Source: JAIOSF01 sp963677755 (GTDB lineage: Bacteria > Campylobacterota > Campylobacteria > Campylobacterales > Arcobacteraceae). From it: a DNA stretch of 64,000 nucleotides. Positions 35,455 to 44,394 of this stretch are shown in pieces. The stretch covers positions 186,001-250,000 of the forward strand of contig OY782506.1 of the NCBI GenBank assembly GCA_963677755.1, written 5' to 3'. Under the pieces are notes generated by a model, which did no database searches, was not told where the DNA came from, and saw only the letters and a list, made by a program, of their open reading frames with translations. Made by a program: the position numbers and the translations under genes. How positions within the stretch are numbered: position 1 is the first letter of the stretch; every line of letters begins with the position of its first letter.

Positions 35455-36003
35455 TTAAGAGATATTTTTATACGCAAATCGTTTTACTCTAATAGCTACA
35501 AGATAAAAAATAGGTGTATCTAAAAGAGCTAAAGTGAGTTTAACTAAATAATCACCAATAATTAATTTTACAATAACATCAAATGGAAGTATAAAACTAA
35601 ATGCTAATAGAAAAAATAAAACAGTATCAAAAAAAGATGATATCATTGTACTTGCATTGTTTCTTAACCACCATTGAGTGGTAAATTTTTCTTTTAAAAA
35701 ATGAAAAATTTTCACATCCATTTGTTGCACAACAAAGAAAGTAAAAATAGAAGCAAATGCTATTCTCCAATCGGCAATAATAATTGTTGGTATAACTGCT
35801 AACAAAATACCAATTTTAACTATAGTTAAAACTTCTTCTTTAGAATATTTTTCACTTAATATATCTGTTAGTAAAAAGGTAAATGGGAATAATAAAGCAC
35901 CATATGTTAGCCAGTCATTAATTGGAAATTGTACTGTATAATTTGCAATTACGATAAGTAAAGCAAAAAGAATAGCTGATGAATATTGTATCTTTTTAGT
36001 CAT
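35455..36003 (-). CDS. VUT family queuosine-precursor transporter (YhhQ-like)
   Basis: About 182 aa from the ATG at 36003; the open frame extends 22 residues further but those are polar and unlike the family start. Six hydrophobic segments. The motifs ANYTVQFPINDWLTYGAL, FPFTFLLTDILSEKY and NNASTMISSFFDTVLFF are characteristic of the vitamin-uptake-like (VUT) family, whose E. coli member imports preQ0/preQ1. queC lies 3 kb away, so the cell may both make and import the precursor. Confidence 0.85.
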   Translation of the reverse strand: MTKKIQYSSAILFALLIVIANYTVQFPINDWLTYGALLFPFTFLLTDILSEKYSKEEVLTIVKIGILLAVIPTIIIADWRIAFASIFTFFVVQQMDVKIFHFLKEKFTTQWWLRNNASTMISSFFDTVLFFLLAFSFILPFDVIVKLIIGDYLVKLTLALLDTPIFYLVAIRVKRFAYKNIS

Positions 36004-36119
36004 TGAAAGGGGTACCTTATTTTTATATTTAAGTACTATTATATCTAATATGTGATTAAAAGATAACATTAATATATTATACTAATAATAAACACATTAT
36101 AAATTTGTAAAATTATTTT

Positions 36120-36437
36120 ATGAAACAAATAATAGAAAAATTTAAACAATTAATTGAAGAGCAAAAATTTTATGAAGCGCATGAGATACTTGAAACGGTT
36201 TGGTTTCCAATAAGGAAAAATAAAAATAGTTGTTGTTTAGTATTAAAAGGATTTATTAATGGTGCAGTTTCTTTAGAACTTAGCAAAAGGGAGAAAGTAA
36301 TACAAAGCAAAAGTGTTTACAATACTTATGTGAAATATATAACTCAAGAGAGAATAGAAACTACTAATAATAAGGATAAGTTTCAAAATTTAAAAAAATT
36401 CATGGATAAAAAATTTGAAGAAACTTTTACAAACTAG
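36120..36437 (+). CDS. DUF309-type small protein
   Basis: 105 aa. The pattern FKQLIEEQKFYEAHEILETVW and the following GFINGAVSLELSKR fit DUF309, a small all-helical protein with a conserved HExxE-like motif (AHEILE) of unknown role. Alone on its strand between divergent and convergent neighbours. The last 11 bp overlap the thioredoxin-like gene on the other strand. Confidence 0.75.
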   Translation: MKQIIEKFKQLIEEQKFYEAHEILETVWFPIRKNKNSCCLVLKGFINGAVSLELSKREKVIQSKSVYNTYVKYITQERIETTNNKDKFQNLKKFMDKKFEETFTN

Positions 36438-36912
36438 CCCAAATCATTCTCAAATAAAGCCCAATAGTTGAAGTGTAACCAACTTCACTAAAAACAAGAT
36501 CTTTATTTTTGTCATAAATGAATGTTGTAGGAAATACAGTAATATTAAATTTTTTTGCATACTGTTTATCTAGATCATTAACAACTTTAAAATTTAGGTT
36601 ATTTTTTTCTAAATAGTTTTTGATTTCTTTAGTTGAAGTAGAATCAACTGCTATAGTTATCACTTCAAAAGTGTTGGACATCTTTTGTATATTTGAAGCT
36701 TCAACATCGCAAATAGGACACCAAGTTGCCCAAAAATGTATCAATATAGGTTTTTGTTTATCAAGAGTATAGAGTGTATCATCAATTAGTTTTACTGTAG
36801 TTAAATCTAAAGTGTCTTTATTAAGATCTGTTGATTTATAGTAGCTAACGATATTTGCTAAGATAGTCAGAATTATGACAAAACTAACTATCTCTTTAAT
36901 ATATTTTTTCAA
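36427..36912 (-). CDS. TlpA/ResA-like membrane-anchored thioredoxin
   Basis: 161 aa. An N-terminal membrane anchor (about 6-25) precedes a thioredoxin fold with IHFWATWCPICDVEAS and cis-Pro in FNITVFPTTFIYD. Such proteins keep apocytochrome haem-binding cysteines reduced or act in periplasmic redox. It begins directly after the uraA-like stop (no gap), so it is co-transcribed with the permease, an unexpected pairing. Confidence 0.88.
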   Translation of the reverse strand: MKKYIKEIVSFVIILTILANIVSYYKSTDLNKDTLDLTTVKLIDDTLYTLDKQKPILIHFWATWCPICDVEASNIQKMSNTFEVITIAVDSTSTKEIKNYLEKNNLNFKVVNDLDKQYAKKFNITVFPTTFIYDKNKDLVFSEVGYTSTIGLYLRMIWASL

Positions 36913-38160
36913 CTATTTGTCAATCTCTTTTTTTACTTGCGGTAAGATTATATTTAATAAAATACCAATAATAGCACCAAGTCCAATTCCAGAAAAAGAT
37001 ACAGCACCAAAATTAAAAGTCATACCACCAATAGCAAAAACTAAAATCATAGAAACAATTACCATATTTCTTGTACAAGTTAAATCAACTTGTTCTTTTA
37101 CTAAAGTCGCTAACCCAATAGATGCAATTAAACCAAAAAGTAAAAGTAAAATTCCACCCATAACAGGTACAGGAATAGTTGCTAAAAAACCACCGATTTT
37201 TCCAACAAATGCTAATAAAATTGCAAAAATAGCTGCCCAAGTCATAATTGCAGGGTTAAATGCTTTAGTAATAGTAACAGCACCTGTAACTTCTGAATAT
37301 GTGGTATTTGGAGGACCACCAAAAAGTGATGCTAAAGAAGTAGCAATCCCATCACCTAAAAGTGTGTTTTTTAATCCTGGCTTTTTTAAATAATCTTTTT
37401 TTGTAACATTTGAGATAGCAAGCATATCTCCAATATGTTCAATAGCAGGTGCAATTGCAATAGGTAGTATAAAGATAATAGCTTCCCAACTAAAAGTAGG
37501 AGCTACAAAATTTGGAATTGCAAACCAAGCACTTTTTTCAATAGAACTAAAATCAACAATACCATAAGCTAAAGCAACTAAATATCCTGCCACAATACCA
37601 AAAATAATAGGGATAAGTTTAAAAATACCTTTCCCGATGAGTGAAGCAAAAACAGTTACAATTAAAGCAATCATTGATATTACAAGAGCTTTATCAAGTG
37701 ATACAAGTTGTACTGCACCATCTCCTGTTTTTCCCATAGCCATATTAACTGCAACAGGAGCTAAAATAAGTCCTATAGAGATAATAACAGGTCCAACAAC
37801 AACAGCTGGAAGATATTTGTGAATAATATCACTTCCCTTAAATCTAATAATAAAACTTAATATGATATAAAAAAATCCAGCAGCTACAAGACCAGACATA
37901 GTTGCAGCAACTCCCCAAGTCGCAACACCATAAGATATAGGTGCAATAAAAGCAAAAGAGGAAGCTAAAAATATAGGTGGTACTGCTTTTCTATTGATAA
38001 ATTGAAAAGCTAATGTTCCAATTCCTGCTGTAAAAAGAGCAACGCTAGGATCTAGTCCTGTTAAAATAGGTACTAAAACCAATGCTCCAAATGCTACAAA
38101 TAAAAACTGCAACCCAATAATAGAATCTTTGACTCTAAATTTATAATCTGTTTTTTCCAT
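36913..38160 (-). CDS. uraA: Uracil/xanthine permease (NCS2 family)
   Basis: 415-aa inner-membrane symporter with about 14 hydrophobic segments. APAIEHIGDMLAISNVTKKD contains the conserved Glu/His substrate site. GLKNTLLGDGIATSLASLFG and PPNTTYSEVTGAV follow, the NCS2 signature. Divergent from upp, which encodes the enzyme that uses uracil, supporting uracil as substrate. Confidence 0.92.
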   Translation of the reverse strand: MEKTDYKFRVKDSIIGLQFLFVAFGALVLVPILTGLDPSVALFTAGIGTLAFQFINRKAVPPIFLASSFAFIAPISYGVATWGVAATMSGLVAAGFFYIILSFIIRFKGSDIIHKYLPAVVVGPVIISIGLILAPVAVNMAMGKTGDGAVQLVSLDKALVISMIALIVTVFASLIGKGIFKLIPIIFGIVAGYLVALAYGIVDFSSIEKSAWFAIPNFVAPTFSWEAIIFILPIAIAPAIEHIGDMLAISNVTKKDYLKKPGLKNTLLGDGIATSLASLFGGPPNTTYSEVTGAVTITKAFNPAIMTWAAIFAILLAFVGKIGGFLATIPVPVMGGILLLLFGLIASIGLATLVKEQVDLTCTRNMVIVSMILVFAIGGMTFNFGAVSFSGIGLGAIIGILLNIILPQVKKEIDK

Positions 38161-38220
38161 TTTTGCCCTTAATTTTTTGTTTAATAATATCTTTATTTAT
38201 GTAAATATACTGTTAAGTTG

Positions 38221-38229
38221 TGTTACAAT
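38221..38229 (+). promoter_or_regulatory. Extended -10 promoter for upp
   Basis: TGTTACAAT, an extended -10, 24 bases before the upp ATG at 38254. It supports the shorter upp start, since a longer frame would begin within the promoter. Confidence 0.6.
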
Positions 38230-38253
38230 AATAAAATTTTATTAGGAAACAAT

Positions 38254-38877
38254 ATGTATAAAGAGAGTTCAAATGTTGTAGTAAAACATTTAGTAAATAG
38301 ATTAAGAGATGTTCACACTACCTCTAATGAATTTAGATTAACAATAGAAGAGATAGCTAGAATTTTGGTATCTGAAGCTTTATGTGATTACCAAACAGTA
38401 ACACAAACAGTGAATACCTGGCAAGGTCCAGTTGATGTACAAATGTTAGAGGTACAAAGATTGGTTTTAGTTCCAATATTACGAGCAGGAGAACCTATGC
38501 TTACAGGTATTTTGAGAACTTTACCTTATGCAAAAAGTGGATTTTTGGCTATGAAAAGAGATGAAAAAACATCTGAGTCAAAACTGTTTTATGAAAATAT
38601 TCCAAATCTAGATGGAAAAACTGTTTTATTACTTGACCCTATGATTGCAACAGGTGGTTCGTTGATTGATGGAATTGATTATCTAAAAGGAAAAGGGGCT
38701 AAAAGAATTATATCTCTCAATATTTTAGGTGCACCAGAAGGTATTAAAAATGTTCAAGAAGCACATTCAGATGTAGATATTTTTATCGCTCAAATTGATG
38801 AAAGATTGGATGAAAATAATTATATACGACCTGGACTTGGAGATGCTGGAGATAGAGCTTTTAATACAAATGATTAA
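38254..38877 (+). CDS. upp: Uracil phosphoribosyltransferase
   Basis: 207 aa from the ATG at 38254, preceded by AGGAA. Converts uracil and PRPP to UMP. LVPILRAGEPMLTGI, LLDPMIATGGSLIDGIDYL (PRPP loop) and the C-terminal YIRPGLGDAGDRAFNT are diagnostic. A TTG 12 codons upstream is open but sits in the promoter. Divergent from the uracil permease. Confidence 0.96.
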   Translation: MYKESSNVVVKHLVNRLRDVHTTSNEFRLTIEEIARILVSEALCDYQTVTQTVNTWQGPVDVQMLEVQRLVLVPILRAGEPMLTGILRTLPYAKSGFLAMKRDEKTSESKLFYENIPNLDGKTVLLLDPMIATGGSLIDGIDYLKGKGAKRIISLNILGAPEGIKNVQEAHSDVDIFIAQIDERLDENNYIRPGLGDAGDRAFNTND

Positions 38878-38880
38878 TTA

Positions 38881-39549
38881 TTAGCTCATATATTTAATTG
38901 GGTCAGGGGTACCTGCAAGGCTAAAACCATTTAGTCTGAGTCTACAACTATCGCAAACTCCACAAGCTTTATCTTCATTTGCATAACAACTCCAAGTATA
39001 CTCTAAAGGTACATTGAGTTTTAGGGCTTGTGTGACAATTTGAGCTTTTGACATATGTACAAGTGGAGTTATTATTTTTAGGTTTGTTTCTTTTTTTGTA
39101 CCTTGATTCATGGCATTTTGCATTTTGTTTATAAAAGTATCAGTACAATCTGGATAACCACTGCTATCTTCTTGAACAACACCTATAAACAATGCAGTTG
39201 CTCCATGTTTCTCTGCAATTGCTGTAGCAATACTTAAAAAAATGCCATTTCTAAAAGGTACATAAGTAACAGGAACACCTTCTTCAACACCATTTGTAGG
39301 AATTTCTATAGATGTATCAGTTAAAGCTGAAGCACCTATTTGTGTGAAAAAAGGGATATCTATCTCATATTTTTCTTGAACATTCAATTCTTTTATAATA
39401 TTTCTAAATGCTTCTAACTCTTTTTGTTCTGTTCTTTGTCCATAATTAAAATGAACAGCAATAATTTCATAGCCTTCATTTTTTGCAATATAAGAAGATA
39501 AGGTGGAATCCATTCCTCCACTTAATACACAAACTGCTTTTTTCTTCAT
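38881..39549 (-). CDS. queC: 7-cyano-7-deazaguanine (preQ0) synthase QueC
   Basis: 222 aa. ATP-dependent conversion of carboxydeazaguanine to preQ0 in queuosine synthesis. The PP-loop is VCVLSGGMDSTLSSY. The C-terminal zinc site is CYANEDKACGVCDSCRLR. Nine bases after moeA on the same strand. The other que genes are not in view. Confidence 0.96.
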   Translation of the reverse strand: MKKKAVCVLSGGMDSTLSSYIAKNEGYEIIAVHFNYGQRTEQKELEAFRNIIKELNVQEKYEIDIPFFTQIGASALTDTSIEIPTNGVEEGVPVTYVPFRNGIFLSIATAIAEKHGATALFIGVVQEDSSGYPDCTDTFINKMQNAMNQGTKKETNLKIITPLVHMSKAQIVTQALKLNVPLEYTWSCYANEDKACGVCDSCRLRLNGFSLAGTPDPIKYMS

Positions 39550-39558
39550 CTTTATATA

Positions 39559-40776
39559 CTAATTAAAAAAATCTTTTTGAATATCGGTATAAAACTTCCA
39601 ATTTATTGGAATAACTTTTACCATATCATCTTTGAGTAATCCTGTTTGATTTTTGTTTAAAATAATCATACTATTACATTTGTGTAAAACACCAACCATC
39701 CCTGGGAATCTTTTTTCTGATGGGAAAAAGTAATCTCCATCAAACCAACCTGGAATAATAGTAGTTCGACCTTTTTTATTTTTTAAGTCTTCACTTATTT
39801 TTGTAGTGATGTAGTTATGATAGATATCTTTACTTCCTGAAAGTTTTTGGATTATAATAGTTCCAAATACTTCAAAAATAAGTGCAGCAGCAAGTGGGTT
39901 TCCTGGAAGATTTAAAATATAAGTATCTCCTAGTTTTCCAAAAATAGTTGGTTTCCCTGGCTTAATACTTATTCCATTAAATAAAATATCCATCTCAAAT
40001 TGTTCAAAAGCTTCTTGTGTAAAATCAGCTTCCCCTACACTTATCCCACCAGTTGTGACAATGAAATCCGCATGTAAAGAGTTCTCAATCATATCTTTTA
40101 ATGATTCAACAGTATCTTTTGCCATCCCTGCAAAACTCACATCACAACCTAATTCACTAACTCTTGAAAGTATTGTAGGTGTATTTGAGTTAAAGATTTG
40201 GTAGTCTTCAATTTTTTCATAATGAAGTTTTAACTCTTCTCCACTTGTAAATACACTTACTTTTGGTTTTCTATATACTTTTACATGAGTAACACCTTGT
40301 GACGCTAATATTGTAATAGTAGAAAAATTAATCTCTTCACCATCAGAGATAATTTTTTCATCTTTTTTTATATCTTCCCCAATAAATCTTATGTGTTGAT
40401 TTTTTTCAAGCCCTCTTGGAAGTTTAATATGTTCTTCATCAATAACTTCTACAAGTTCAAAAGGGATAACAGCTTCAATCGTCGATGGAACTCGTGCCCC
40501 TGTCATTATCTTGATACATTGAGTTGGTTCTATTTGTGTTTCTTTAGAAGAACCTGCAAAAATAGTATCACATACTTTTACAGTTTTTCCCTCATCACAT
40601 AGTTGTACTCCATACCCATCCATTGCAGAATTATTAAAAGTTGGTAGAGAATATTTAGCAAAAATATCTTGAGCGATTACTTGCTTATTACTATTTTCAA
40701 TTGGTACAACTTCATAAGATATTTTATTTATGTTTGATTTAATTATTCTTAGTGCTTCTTTAATACAGATACCCAT
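39559..40776 (-). CDS. moeA: Molybdopterin molybdenumtransferase MoeA
   Basis: 405 aa. Inserts molybdate into adenylated molybdopterin. SAMDGYGV (N-terminus), SGEELKLHYE, VTTGGISVGEADFTQEAFE and YILNLPGNPLAAALIFEVFG are present. It precedes queC. A molybdenum cofactor implies molybdoenzymes such as nitrate or formate enzymes elsewhere in the genome. Confidence 0.95.
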   Translation of the reverse strand: MGICIKEALRIIKSNINKISYEVVPIENSNKQVIAQDIFAKYSLPTFNNSAMDGYGVQLCDEGKTVKVCDTIFAGSSKETQIEPTQCIKIMTGARVPSTIEAVIPFELVEVIDEEHIKLPRGLEKNQHIRFIGEDIKKDEKIISDGEEINFSTITILASQGVTHVKVYRKPKVSVFTSGEELKLHYEKIEDYQIFNSNTPTILSRVSELGCDVSFAGMAKDTVESLKDMIENSLHADFIVTTGGISVGEADFTQEAFEQFEMDILFNGISIKPGKPTIFGKLGDTYILNLPGNPLAAALIFEVFGTIIIQKLSGSKDIYHNYITTKISEDLKNKKGRTTIIPGWFDGDYFFPSEKRFPGMVGVLHKCNSMIILNKNQTGLLKDDMVKVIPINWKFYTDIQKDFFN

Positions 40777-40866
40777 AACATCATTCCTTAATTTTTATAT
40801 GATATAATACCATATATCACCTTTTGGTGTTTAATTTATTAAAATTTTTAAATAGGTATATTATAA

Positions 40867-41271
40867 ATGGACTTCGTATCAATTTCAATCACAACACATG
40901 TTTATGCAATAGCAGCTTTAATGCTTATTATGGTTTTTAATTTTTATAGTGTTATGAGAGTGAAGGATTTTATAGATTTAACAAAAAGACTAAAATTTAT
41001 GACACCTTTATTTCATATGACTAATGCTTTTATTGTGTATACAGGAGCTATAGTTGCTGCATATTCTCATGATTTAAGTATTACAGTTATTCTTATGATA
41101 ATAACTTCTATTTTTGTGATGGTACTAGAGATAAAAAGATATAAAAAAATGAGAGTTATTAAATCAGATCAAATAGCAAAACAACAAGAGTTTGTAATGT
41201 TTGCTAAAAAGATTTATAATTTTGAAATATTAGCAATTCTTTTTACCTACACAATTTCAAAAATATTTTAA
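40867..41271 (+). CDS. Small four-helix membrane protein
   Basis: 134 aa, not recognised. Four hydrophobic segments (about 8-28, 48-65, 70-86 and 116-132) with a basic cytoplasmic loop (KRYKKMRVIKSD). One base separates it from rsmE, so the two are co-transcribed. Arcobacteraceae-type hypothetical; no catalytic residues visible. Confidence 0.7.
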   Translation: MDFVSISITTHVYAIAALMLIMVFNFYSVMRVKDFIDLTKRLKFMTPLFHMTNAFIVYTGAIVAAYSHDLSITVILMIITSIFVMVLEIKRYKKMRVIKSDQIAKQQEFVMFAKKIYNFEILAILFTYTISKIF

Positions 41272-41272
41272 A

Positions 41273-41944
41273 ATGCAATTTACTTATTCTAAAGATGCTT
41301 CACAACCAACCATAACTATTGAAGCGGAACTTCATAAATATCTTTTTAAGGTGCGAAGACATAGTATTGAAGATGATTTATATTTTAGAAATTTAAGTGA
41401 TAAAAATATTTATAGATATAAAGTACAAAACATAGATAGAAGAAAAACAACACTACAGCTTGTAGATTATGAAGAAAAAATAATTGAACCTAAAAAAGAG
41501 TTACATATAGGTTGGTGTATAATTGACCCCAAATCAGTTGAAAAAAATATAGCATCTCTTAATGAATTAGGTGTTACAAAAATCACTTTTATTATGTGCA
41601 AATATTCACAAAAACAATATAAACAAAACTTTGAAAAATTAAAAAAACTACTGATAAACTCATCAAGTCAATGTGGTAGAAGTAGTATAATTCAACTTGA
41701 ACAGTGTGAAAGTTTAGATATTTTTTTAGAAAAAAATCCTCAAAGTTTTATGTTTAATTTCTCAAAAAACAATATAAATGAAAAGATAAATGAGATAGGG
41801 ACAATAGTATTAGGTTGTGAAGGTGGTTTTTCAGATGATGAGATTAAAAAAGTTCAAAAAGACAAAATAGTTGGAATTGATTCAGACTTAATTTTAAGAA
41901 GTGAAACTGCTGTTGTTACTATTGCTTCAGTTGTGATGAGTTAA
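41273..41944 (+). CDS. rsmE: 16S rRNA m3U1498 methyltransferase RsmE
   Basis: 223 aa. SPOUT methyltransferase. The N-terminal PUA-like part has HKYLFKVRRHSIEDDLYF. The knot region has SSQCGRSSI, LGCEGGFSDDEI and the C-terminal LRSETAVVTIASVV. The motifs match RsmE, which methylates N3 of U1498 in the small-subunit rRNA. Confidence 0.94.
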   Translation: MQFTYSKDASQPTITIEAELHKYLFKVRRHSIEDDLYFRNLSDKNIYRYKVQNIDRRKTTLQLVDYEEKIIEPKKELHIGWCIIDPKSVEKNIASLNELGVTKITFIMCKYSQKQYKQNFEKLKKLLINSSSQCGRSSIIQLEQCESLDIFLEKNPQSFMFNFSKNNINEKINEIGTIVLGCEGGFSDDEIKKVQKDKIVGIDSDLILRSETAVVTIASVVMS

Positions 41945-41946
41945 TA

Positions 41947-42684
41947 TTACTTTTTACTCCAGTATATCATTTCCCATTTTCCATCGAAAGTTTCAACAAT
42001 AGCAGAACATGACTCTACCCAATCACCACAGTTGAGATAGTGAATACCATTTACATTTCGTATTTCTGCTTTGTGGATATGCCCACATATAACACCATCA
42101 TAGCTATTCTTTTTTGCATAAGTTGATAAAACATTTTCATAATCATTGATAAAACTCACAGATTTTTTTACATTATCTTTCACAAATTTTGACAAAGACC
42201 ATTTTGTTTTGATTTTAAGAAGTTTGAATATTTTCATTAAAACAAGATTGAGATGAAGTACTAAATCATATCCATAGTCTCCTAATACAGCTAACCATTT
42301 TTTAGTCATAGTTACCATATCAAAAAAATCCCCATGAGTTATGAGATATTTATTTCCATTTATTGCTTTATATTCTAATTCGTTTGATACCTCTAAAGAA
42401 TCTCCCAAAATTAAAGGGACAAAAGGTCTCATAAACTCATCATGATTTCCTGTAATAAAATGAACTTTTGTCCCTTTTTTTGCAATTTTAAGTATTTTTT
42501 GTACTACATTTGAGTGAGATTGATACCATTTGAATTTTCTTTTAATAGCCCAACCATCAATGATATCTCCTACCAAAAAAAGATTTTCTGATTCTGTATA
42601 TTTTAAAAAATTTAGGAGTAAATCAGCTTGAGCAAATTTTGTTCCAAGATGTACATCTGATATAAAAATTGATTTGTATTTCAT
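41947..42684 (-). CDS. LpxH-like metallophosphoesterase (UDP-diacylglucosamine diphosphatase family)
   Basis: 245 aa. Calcineurin-like metal motifs: SDVHLGTKFAQ, LVGDIIDGWAIKRK, FITGNHDEFMR, ITHGDFFD and VICGHIHKAE, with the final CGDWVES. Such proteins cleave UDP-2,3-diacylglucosamine in lipid A synthesis, but this longer, membrane-peripheral branch also occurs next to glycosyltransferases, as here. Divergent from the glycosyltransferase at 42766. The exact substrate is open. Confidence 0.82.
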   Translation of the reverse strand: MKYKSIFISDVHLGTKFAQADLLLNFLKYTESENLFLVGDIIDGWAIKRKFKWYQSHSNVVQKILKIAKKGTKVHFITGNHDEFMRPFVPLILGDSLEVSNELEYKAINGNKYLITHGDFFDMVTMTKKWLAVLGDYGYDLVLHLNLVLMKIFKLLKIKTKWSLSKFVKDNVKKSVSFINDYENVLSTYAKKNSYDGVICGHIHKAEIRNVNGIHYLNCGDWVESCSAIVETFDGKWEMIYWSKK

Positions 42685-42765
42685 CTAAGTAGTATAATAT
42701 TAATTGGTTTCATAATAGTTACAATAAGGGTATTAAACTGTAACTATAATTGAATAAACTTATAT

Positions 42766-43923
42766 ATGAAAAAGAAAGATATAAAAATATGTTTATTTAG
42801 TGATACTGTTTGTGATGTAAATGGTGTATCAAGATTTTTACAAGATATGGCTAAAGAATCTTTAGATACTAATATTCAACTAAATATTATAACTTCGACA
42901 GTAAAATCAAATTGCAAAATATTACCAAATATTCATATATTTAAACCTTTACTTAAAATAAGAATGCCTTTTTATAAAGAATTAGATCTTGTGTTTCCTC
43001 CTTTCTTAAAATTGTCAAAAAAAGTAAAAGAGTTGCAACCAGATGTAATACATATTTCTACTCCAGGATTTATTGGATTAATAGGAGTTTTTATCGCTTT
43101 AAAAAATAAAATACCTTTAGTGGGGACTTATCACACTGATTTTCCAAGGTATCTTTATTCTCATACACATTCTAAGTTAATAAAAAATATCACAACCTTT
43201 TTTTTAAAGATTTTTTATAAAAAATTCACTGCTTTAGCTACCCGTTCCAGAGAATATGAAAAGGTAATAAATACTGAGATAAACTGTGACAAAAATAAAA
43301 TATTTTTTTTACAACCAGGTACAAATACAAAAACATTTTCCCCTAGATATTATGATAAAAATATTTGGAATAAATATAATCTTCCCAGTGAAGGTAAAAA
43401 ATTCTTGTATGTGGGAAGAGTTACAAAAGAGAAAAATTTAGATGAACTTTTTGAAATATGGAAAATATTTTACCAAAAGAGCAAAAAGAAAACAAGTTAT
43501 CTTTGTATTGTTGGAAAAGGGGAATTAGAAAAATATAAAAACTCTTTAAAAAAATACAATGTAGTATTTTTAGGACATAAAGAAAAAGAGGAACTTTCAA
43601 GTTTATATGCCAGTTCTACAGTATTTGTTTTCCCATCAACTACAGATACTTTAGGACAAGTAGTTTTAGAGTCACTTGCTTCAGCAACACCTGTAATAGT
43701 TACAAATGAAGGTGGGCCAAGAGGTATTGTTCATAATGCAAAACAAAAAATAGGTTTTGTTTTAGATATAACACAAAAAAAAGATTGGGTAAAACTTTTT
43801 AAAAAAATAGAAAATGAAAAAATAGATAGAGATAGTCTAGGGAAAAATAGTTTTTTTTATTCAAAAGAATTTTCTATTACTAAAACATTTGAAAGTTTTA
43901 TAGATATACATCTTAAAATATAA
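42766..43923 (+). CDS. GT4-type glycosyltransferase
   Basis: 385 aa, GT-B fold. The N-terminal part has CDVNGVSRFLQDMA and VGTYHTDFPRYLYSHTH. The C-terminal nucleotide-sugar domain has FLYVGRVTKEKNLDELF, the acidic TDTLGQVVLESLASATPVI (EX7E) and NEGGPRGIV. Resembles glycolipid mannosyl/glucosyl transferases of the family that includes PimB and MgtA. Donor and acceptor unknown; context with an LpxH-like gene hints at an envelope lipid. Confidence 0.85.
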   Translation: MKKKDIKICLFSDTVCDVNGVSRFLQDMAKESLDTNIQLNIITSTVKSNCKILPNIHIFKPLLKIRMPFYKELDLVFPPFLKLSKKVKELQPDVIHISTPGFIGLIGVFIALKNKIPLVGTYHTDFPRYLYSHTHSKLIKNITTFFLKIFYKKFTALATRSREYEKVINTEINCDKNKIFFLQPGTNTKTFSPRYYDKNIWNKYNLPSEGKKFLYVGRVTKEKNLDELFEIWKIFYQKSKKKTSYLCIVGKGELEKYKNSLKKYNVVFLGHKEKEELSSLYASSTVFVFPSTTDTLGQVVLESLASATPVIVTNEGGPRGIVHNAKQKIGFVLDITQKKDWVKLFKKIENEKIDRDSLGKNSFFYSKEFSITKTFESFIDIHLKI

Positions 43924-43931
43924 AAATGAAA

Positions 43932-43958
43932 AAAGGGTAAGCGTTCTGCTTACCCTTT
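43932..43958. terminator. Strong bidirectional terminator between the glycosyltransferase and the bc1 operon
   Basis: Perfect 11-bp stem AAAGGGTAAGC/GCTTACCCTTT with a 5-base loop GTTCT. Rightward it is followed by AGTTTTT; leftward by TTTTCATTTTT. Confidence 0.85.
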
Positions 43959-43986
43959 AGTTTTTAAGTATAAAAAGAGGTAATAA

Positions 43987-44385
43987 TTACCAGCTTCTTA
44001 CAAGTCCATGACATCTAGAACATGCATTCATCATATCTGCATATCCTTCAGCAGCTTTTGTATACGCTTTATCATCAAGGTTTAACTCAATAATAGTAGC
44101 ATCTGCTGTGATTCTTTTTGAAGCATTCACTGCTACATTCATCATATGTTTTTTATCATTAGGTAAAGAAGCTTTAATCAAAGCTTCATCAGAGAACATT
44201 GTGTTCCCTTTTGTGATTTGTACTAAACCTTCTCTTACCATTGTTTCATTGTTATTGATAAATCCAAATTGAACTTGCTCAATACCTTGTTGCATAATAT
44301 TCATAGATTTAGTCATTACATCGTTTGCAGATGCAAAACTTACACTAAGAATTCCAGCCATTAAAATTTTTGTTAATTTCATCAT
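43987..44385 (-). CDS. Periplasmic c-type cytochrome, class II-like
   Basis: 132 aa. A signal peptide (about 1-20, ending FASA) is followed by a four-helix-like body and one haem-binding motif, CSRCH, only about 9 residues from the C-terminus. That is the placement seen in class II (cytochrome c') proteins. Lies 9 bp after petC and is followed by a strong terminator, so it is the last gene of the bc1 operon. Probably an electron carrier or accessory subunit of the complex. The ligand on the other haem face cannot be told. Confidence 0.85.
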   Translation of the reverse strand: MMKLTKILMAGILSVSFASANDVMTKSMNIMQQGIEQVQFGFINNNETMVREGLVQITKGNTMFSDEALIKASLPNDKKHMMNVAVNASKRITADATIIELNLDDKAYTKAAEGYADMMNACSRCHGLVRSW

Positions 44386-44394
44386 ATACCTTTC

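Noticed and set aside
35455..36069. Longer VUT transporter starting at 36069
   Set aside because: The additional 22 residues are polar and unlike the family start; the ATG at 36003 begins the normal membrane protein.
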